From Muribaculaceae bacterium (GTDB lineage Bacteria; Bacteroidota; Bacteroidia; Bacteroidales; Muribaculaceae), in contig VSPE01000062.1 in NCBI GenBank assembly GCA_009775225.1, positions 1-8,743 of the forward strand: a DNA stretch of 8,743 nt, given 5' to 3'. How positions within the stretch are numbered: position 1 is the first letter of the stretch; the number at the start of each line of letters is the position of its first letter. A program made the position numbers and the translations under genes. The notes beneath the pieces are model-generated. The model saw nothing but the letters and a program-made list of their open reading frames with translations. It was not told the DNA's origin and searched no databases. Of the stretch, positions 7,010-8,743 are shown one piece after another.

Positions 7010-7131
7010 AATGGCTACTTGGCGATTGTTGATATGCGCTATAATATATTAGACGCAAAACGATTGTGGATATTTCATGTCGCCTTCAGAATGTATTCAA
7101 CATTGTTTTTCCATTGTTTGGATTGAGGTTG

Positions 7132-7149
7132 TTCTACTGTGGTGTAGAA
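7132..7149. repeat. Inverted repeat upstream of the methyltransferase promoter
   Basis: TTCTAC (7132-7137) and GTAGAA (7144-7149) form a perfect 6-bp dyad with a 6-nt spacer, 42 nt upstream of the -7 box at 7192. The size and symmetry fit a dimeric regulator's operator, but there is only one copy and the flanking DNA is A+T-rich. A direct repeat CATTGTTT at 7101-7108 and 7112-7119, one helical turn apart, lies just before it. No other feature was recognised in the 230-nt gap 7010-7239 apart from the promoter. Confidence 0.25.
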
Positions 7150-7191
7150 GATTTAATCCCCAAAAAGGTGGCTGAATATCAAAAAAACTCT

Positions 7192-7199
7192 TACCTTTG
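7192..7199 (+). promoter_or_regulatory. -7 box of the methyltransferase promoter
   Basis: TACCTTTG is a perfect Bacteroidetes -7 element, inside TTACCTTTGTAA (7191-7202). The -33 position, about 20 nt upstream, holds only GTGG (7168-7171), a poor match, so the promoter may be weak or activator-dependent. Expected transcription start is near 7204-7206, leaving a leader of about 35 nt with no Shine-Dalgarno before the ATG at 7240. Confidence 0.6.
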
Positions 7200-7239
7200 T
7201 AATATAAATTTTAATTAGAGTAACGCTCTTTCTTCATAC

Positions 7240-8496
7240 ATGGATGTAATAGAGTTATTTGCAGGTGTCGGAGGATTTAGAATAGGTTTGGATAGGGTTG
7301 ATGATTGTTTCTTCCATACTATCTGGAGCAATCAATACGAGCCATCGACTAAAATACAGCATGCTTCCCGAACCTACACTTCAAGGTTTGGAGCCGTAGG
7401 TCATGTCAATGCGGATATTGCAACTGTGGCTACAGATACTATTCCTGACCACGACATGCTGTGCGGAGGCTTTCCGTGTCAGGATTATTCTGTTGCCCGC
7501 GTGCTCAGTGAGGCAAAGGGTCTTGAAGGGAAAAAAGGTGTCCTGTGGTGGGAAATAGAGCGTATCGTGCGTGAAAAAGGCGAAAATGCACCTTCAATTC
7601 TTTTTTTGGAAAATGTCGACCGTCTGATTATTTCTCCCGCCAAACAGCGTGGTCGCGATTTTGCGATTATTCTTCAGTCTTTGGCTGATTTGGGGTATAT
7701 CGTAGAGTGGAGGATTATAAACGCAGCGGATTATGGTATGCCTCAGCGTCGCAGGCGTACATATATTCTGGCATATAAGAAGGGTTCGCGCATAGCCGCT
7801 CAGGTTAAGGATGCCAATATATGGTTGTTCGAGGAAGGTGTATTTGCCAAGGCATTCCCTGTGCAGACAGATAACTCCAACGGCCTTTTTAAGTATGAAG
7901 TGATACCGTTTCCATTGAAGGAGGTCGATGAAGACTTAGCCGACTTAAGTCAAAACTTTAATGCAAAAAATCTACTGCGGCCTTTCTCTAACGGTGGAGT
8001 CATGATAGACGGAATGGTGTGGACGGCAAAAGTTGAGCCAAACTATAGCGGGGACAAAATTCTGCTTGGAGATGTTATCGCCAAAGGGGCAGACCGCGAG
8101 CTTATCACTGAAGATTTCTATATTTCGGAGGATACCCTTCCAAAATGGGAATATCTAAAAGGGGCAAAGCACGAAATGCGAAAATCTAAAGACGGGTTCG
8201 AATTTTCGTACAATGAAGGTACTATGGTTTTTCCTGACCCGCTGGATAAACCGTCGCGTACAATCATTACGAGCGAAGGCGGCGCTACGGCATCACGTTT
8301 CAAGCACGTGATAAAAGATCCGGTCAATGGTCGTCTGCGTCGCCTTATACCGCTTGAGCTTGAGCGTCTGAATATGTTCCCGGACAACCACACTGTCGGA
8401 GAGTCGGATTCCAAGCGAGCCTTCTTTATGGGAAATGCCCTTGTATGTGGGATTGTGACTAAGGTGGGGCAAGAGATTATTGCCAGAATGGGGTGA
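7240..8496 (+). CDS. DNA (cytosine-5-)-methyltransferase
   Basis: This enzyme transfers a methyl group from S-adenosylmethionine to carbon 5 of cytosine within a specific DNA site. All core motifs are present in order: motif I ELFAGVGGF (5-13), motif IV GGFPCQDYSVA (76-86) with catalytic Cys80, motif VI ENVDR (124-128), and motif VIII PQRRRR (168-173). A variable target-recognition region spans about 180-338, followed by PSRTI (338-342), motif IX RLRRLIPLELERLNMFP (365-381) and motif X GNALV (398-402). CQDYS and the KKGVLWWEI block (98-106) mark a subgroup different from the common CQPFS enzymes. The protein starts directly at motif I, so it lacks an N-terminal regulatory HTH extension. Its DNA is more A+T-rich than the gcv operon. 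No restriction or Vsr gene is seen beside it; the gene beginning at 8739 could be a partner. The recognition sequence cannot be read from the sequence. Confidence 0.95.
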   Translation: MDVIELFAGVGGFRIGLDRVDDCFFHTIWSNQYEPSTKIQHASRTYTSRFGAVGHVNADIATVATDTIPDHDMLCGGFPCQDYSVARVLSEAKGLEGKKGVLWWEIERIVREKGENAPSILFLENVDRLIISPAKQRGRDFAIILQSLADLGYIVEWRIINAADYGMPQRRRRTYILAYKKGSRIAAQVKDANIWLFEEGVFAKAFPVQTDNSNGLFKYEVIPFPLKEVDEDLADLSQNFNAKNLLRPFSNGGVMIDGMVWTAKVEPNYSGDKILLGDVIAKGADRELITEDFYISEDTLPKWEYLKGAKHEMRKSKDGFEFSYNEGTMVFPDPLDKPSRTIITSEGGATASRFKHVIKDPVNGRLRRLIPLELERLNMFPDNHTVGESDSKRAFFMGNALVCGIVTKVGQEIIARMG

Positions 8497-8503
8497 AATT
8501 TAA

Positions 8504-8530
8504 GAGCATCGTACAAGATGTACGACGCTC
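8504..8530 (+). terminator. Probable terminator of the methyltransferase gene
   Basis: GAGC (8504-8507) pairs with GCTC (8527-8530) and TCGTACA (8509-8515) pairs with TGTACGA (8519-8525), with a single A-C mismatch between the two segments and a 3-nt loop AGA. The hairpin starts 8 nt after the methyltransferase stop and is followed by the short T-rich stretch AGTTTATTCTAA. The tail is weak for a classical intrinsic terminator but the position is right. Confidence 0.6.
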
Positions 8531-8534
8531 CAGT

Positions 8535-8675
8535 TTATTCTAATCCAAGTTCGGGGAATGTCTCTCGGGCAAGCGCTATGGAGATGGGCGAGACGCCTAT
8601 AGGCGGCCGGGAGAACTGAGAACATAATTTCGACAGGCTGCCTTTGCCCAGGAGAATAGCAATTAAGTGAAGTAG
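8535..8675 (-). pseudogene. Possible decayed 3' end of a gene, unrecognised
   Basis: A minus-strand frame is open for 46 codons and ends in a TAA at 8537-8535. The product ends PISIALARETFPELGLE, and its central part is KGSLSKLCSQFSRPPIGV. It reads like a protein C-terminus but has no ATG and is cut off upstream by TGA at 8678-8676. The stretch 8545-8655 is more G+C-rich than the DNA after it. A competing plus-strand frame (ATG 8518 to TGA 8619, 33 residues, MYDAPVYSNPSS start) overlaps it and begins inside the terminator hairpin, so it is less convincing. Chance openness of about 46 codons is roughly one in ten per frame, so this remains doubtful. Confidence 0.22.
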
Positions 8676-8687
8676 TCAAGACTTAAT

Positions 8688-8718
8688 CTGACAATTACGG
8701 ATAAAAACATTACCTTTG
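8688..8718 (+). promoter_or_regulatory. Bacteroidetes-type promoter for the gene at the right edge
   Basis: TACCTTTG at 8711-8718 is a perfect -7 box, and CTG at 8688-8690 stands in for the -33 TTG with a 20-nt spacer. The expected start near 8723-8726 leaves a leader of about 15 nt before the ATG at 8739. The 12-mer TTACCTTTGTAA (8710-8721) is identical to the one in the methyltransferase promoter. Confidence 0.6.
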
Positions 8719-8738
8719 TAAAAAGAAAAGATTAAGCC

Positions 8739-8743
8739 ATGAC
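8739..8743 (+). CDS. Start codon of a gene continuing beyond the window
   Basis: ATG at 8739-8741 is followed by only two further bases. It is called a gene start because a well-formed promoter ends 20 nt upstream and an A-rich leader (AAAAAGAAAAGATTAAGCC) lies between. Nothing can be said about the product; in this position it could be a restriction enzyme partnered with the methyltransferase or an unrelated gene. Confidence 0.4.

Noticed and set aside
8518..8619. 33-residue plus-strand frame MYDAPVYSNPSS... after the methyltransferase
   Set aside because: Its ATG is within the terminator hairpin, there is no promoter before it, and the composition is unremarkable.
7..8634. Shared 10-mer TAATTTCGAC at 7-16 and 8625-8634 as possible insertion-flanking repeat
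   Set aside because: Flanking sequence does not match, a 10-mer match in A+T-rich DNA is plausible by chance, and the repeat would enclose the whole housekeeping operon.
1..8743. tRNA or rRNA genes, CRISPR arrays, transposase genes, phage integrase
   Set aside because: No cloverleaf-like tRNA, no spaced repeat array, and no transposase or integrase motifs were recognised on either strand.

Overview
The window looks like chromosomal DNA from a member of the Bacteroidales, possibly a gut Muribaculaceae-type organism. The evidence is promoter grammar and gene content. Three upstream regions carry the Bacteroidetes -7 box TAnnTTTG, two of them with a plausible -33 element 20 nt upstream. Shine-Dalgarno sequences are essentially absent, and the lipoate ligase has the look of Bacteroidetes homologues. 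The exact family is inference.

Layout: (1) Positions 1-186 are an upstream regulatory stretch with a well-formed promoter at 132-162. (2) Positions 187-6810 hold six tightly packed plus-strand genes, lplA-gcvT-gcvH-gcvPA-gcvPB-lpdA, with gaps of 23, 6, 32 and 3 nt and then a 4-nt overlap. (3) Positions 6811-6901 hold two hairpins that probably end this operon. (4) Positions 6902-7009 on the minus strand encode a 35-residue single-membrane-span microprotein. (5) Positions 7010-7239 are an A+T-rich promoter region. (6) Positions 7240-8496 encode a complete cytosine-C5 DNA methyltransferase, followed by a hairpin terminator at 8504-8530. (7) Positions 8531-8738 are mostly non-coding, with a possible decayed reading frame on the minus strand and a promoter at 8688-8718 for a gene whose start codon (8739) is at the right edge.

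The six-gene operon encodes a whole glycine cleavage system. GcvPA/GcvPB decarboxylate glycine and pass the aminomethyl group to the lipoyl arm of GcvH. GcvT releases ammonia and transfers the one-carbon unit to tetrahydrofolate. LpdA reoxidises the dihydrolipoyl arm with NAD+. LplA attaches lipoate to GcvH in the first place. The cassette therefore supplies its own cofactor attachment as well as its own E3.

The methyltransferase segment is visibly more A+T-rich than the operon, has its own promoter and terminator, and has no restriction gene beside it within the window. It reads as a small accessory insertion. I see no clearly new multi-gene system. The items most worth a second look are the microprotein at 6902-7009, the split P-protein and unusual GcvH in a Bacteroidales background, the apparently solitary methyltransferase, and the possible gene remnant at 8535-8675.
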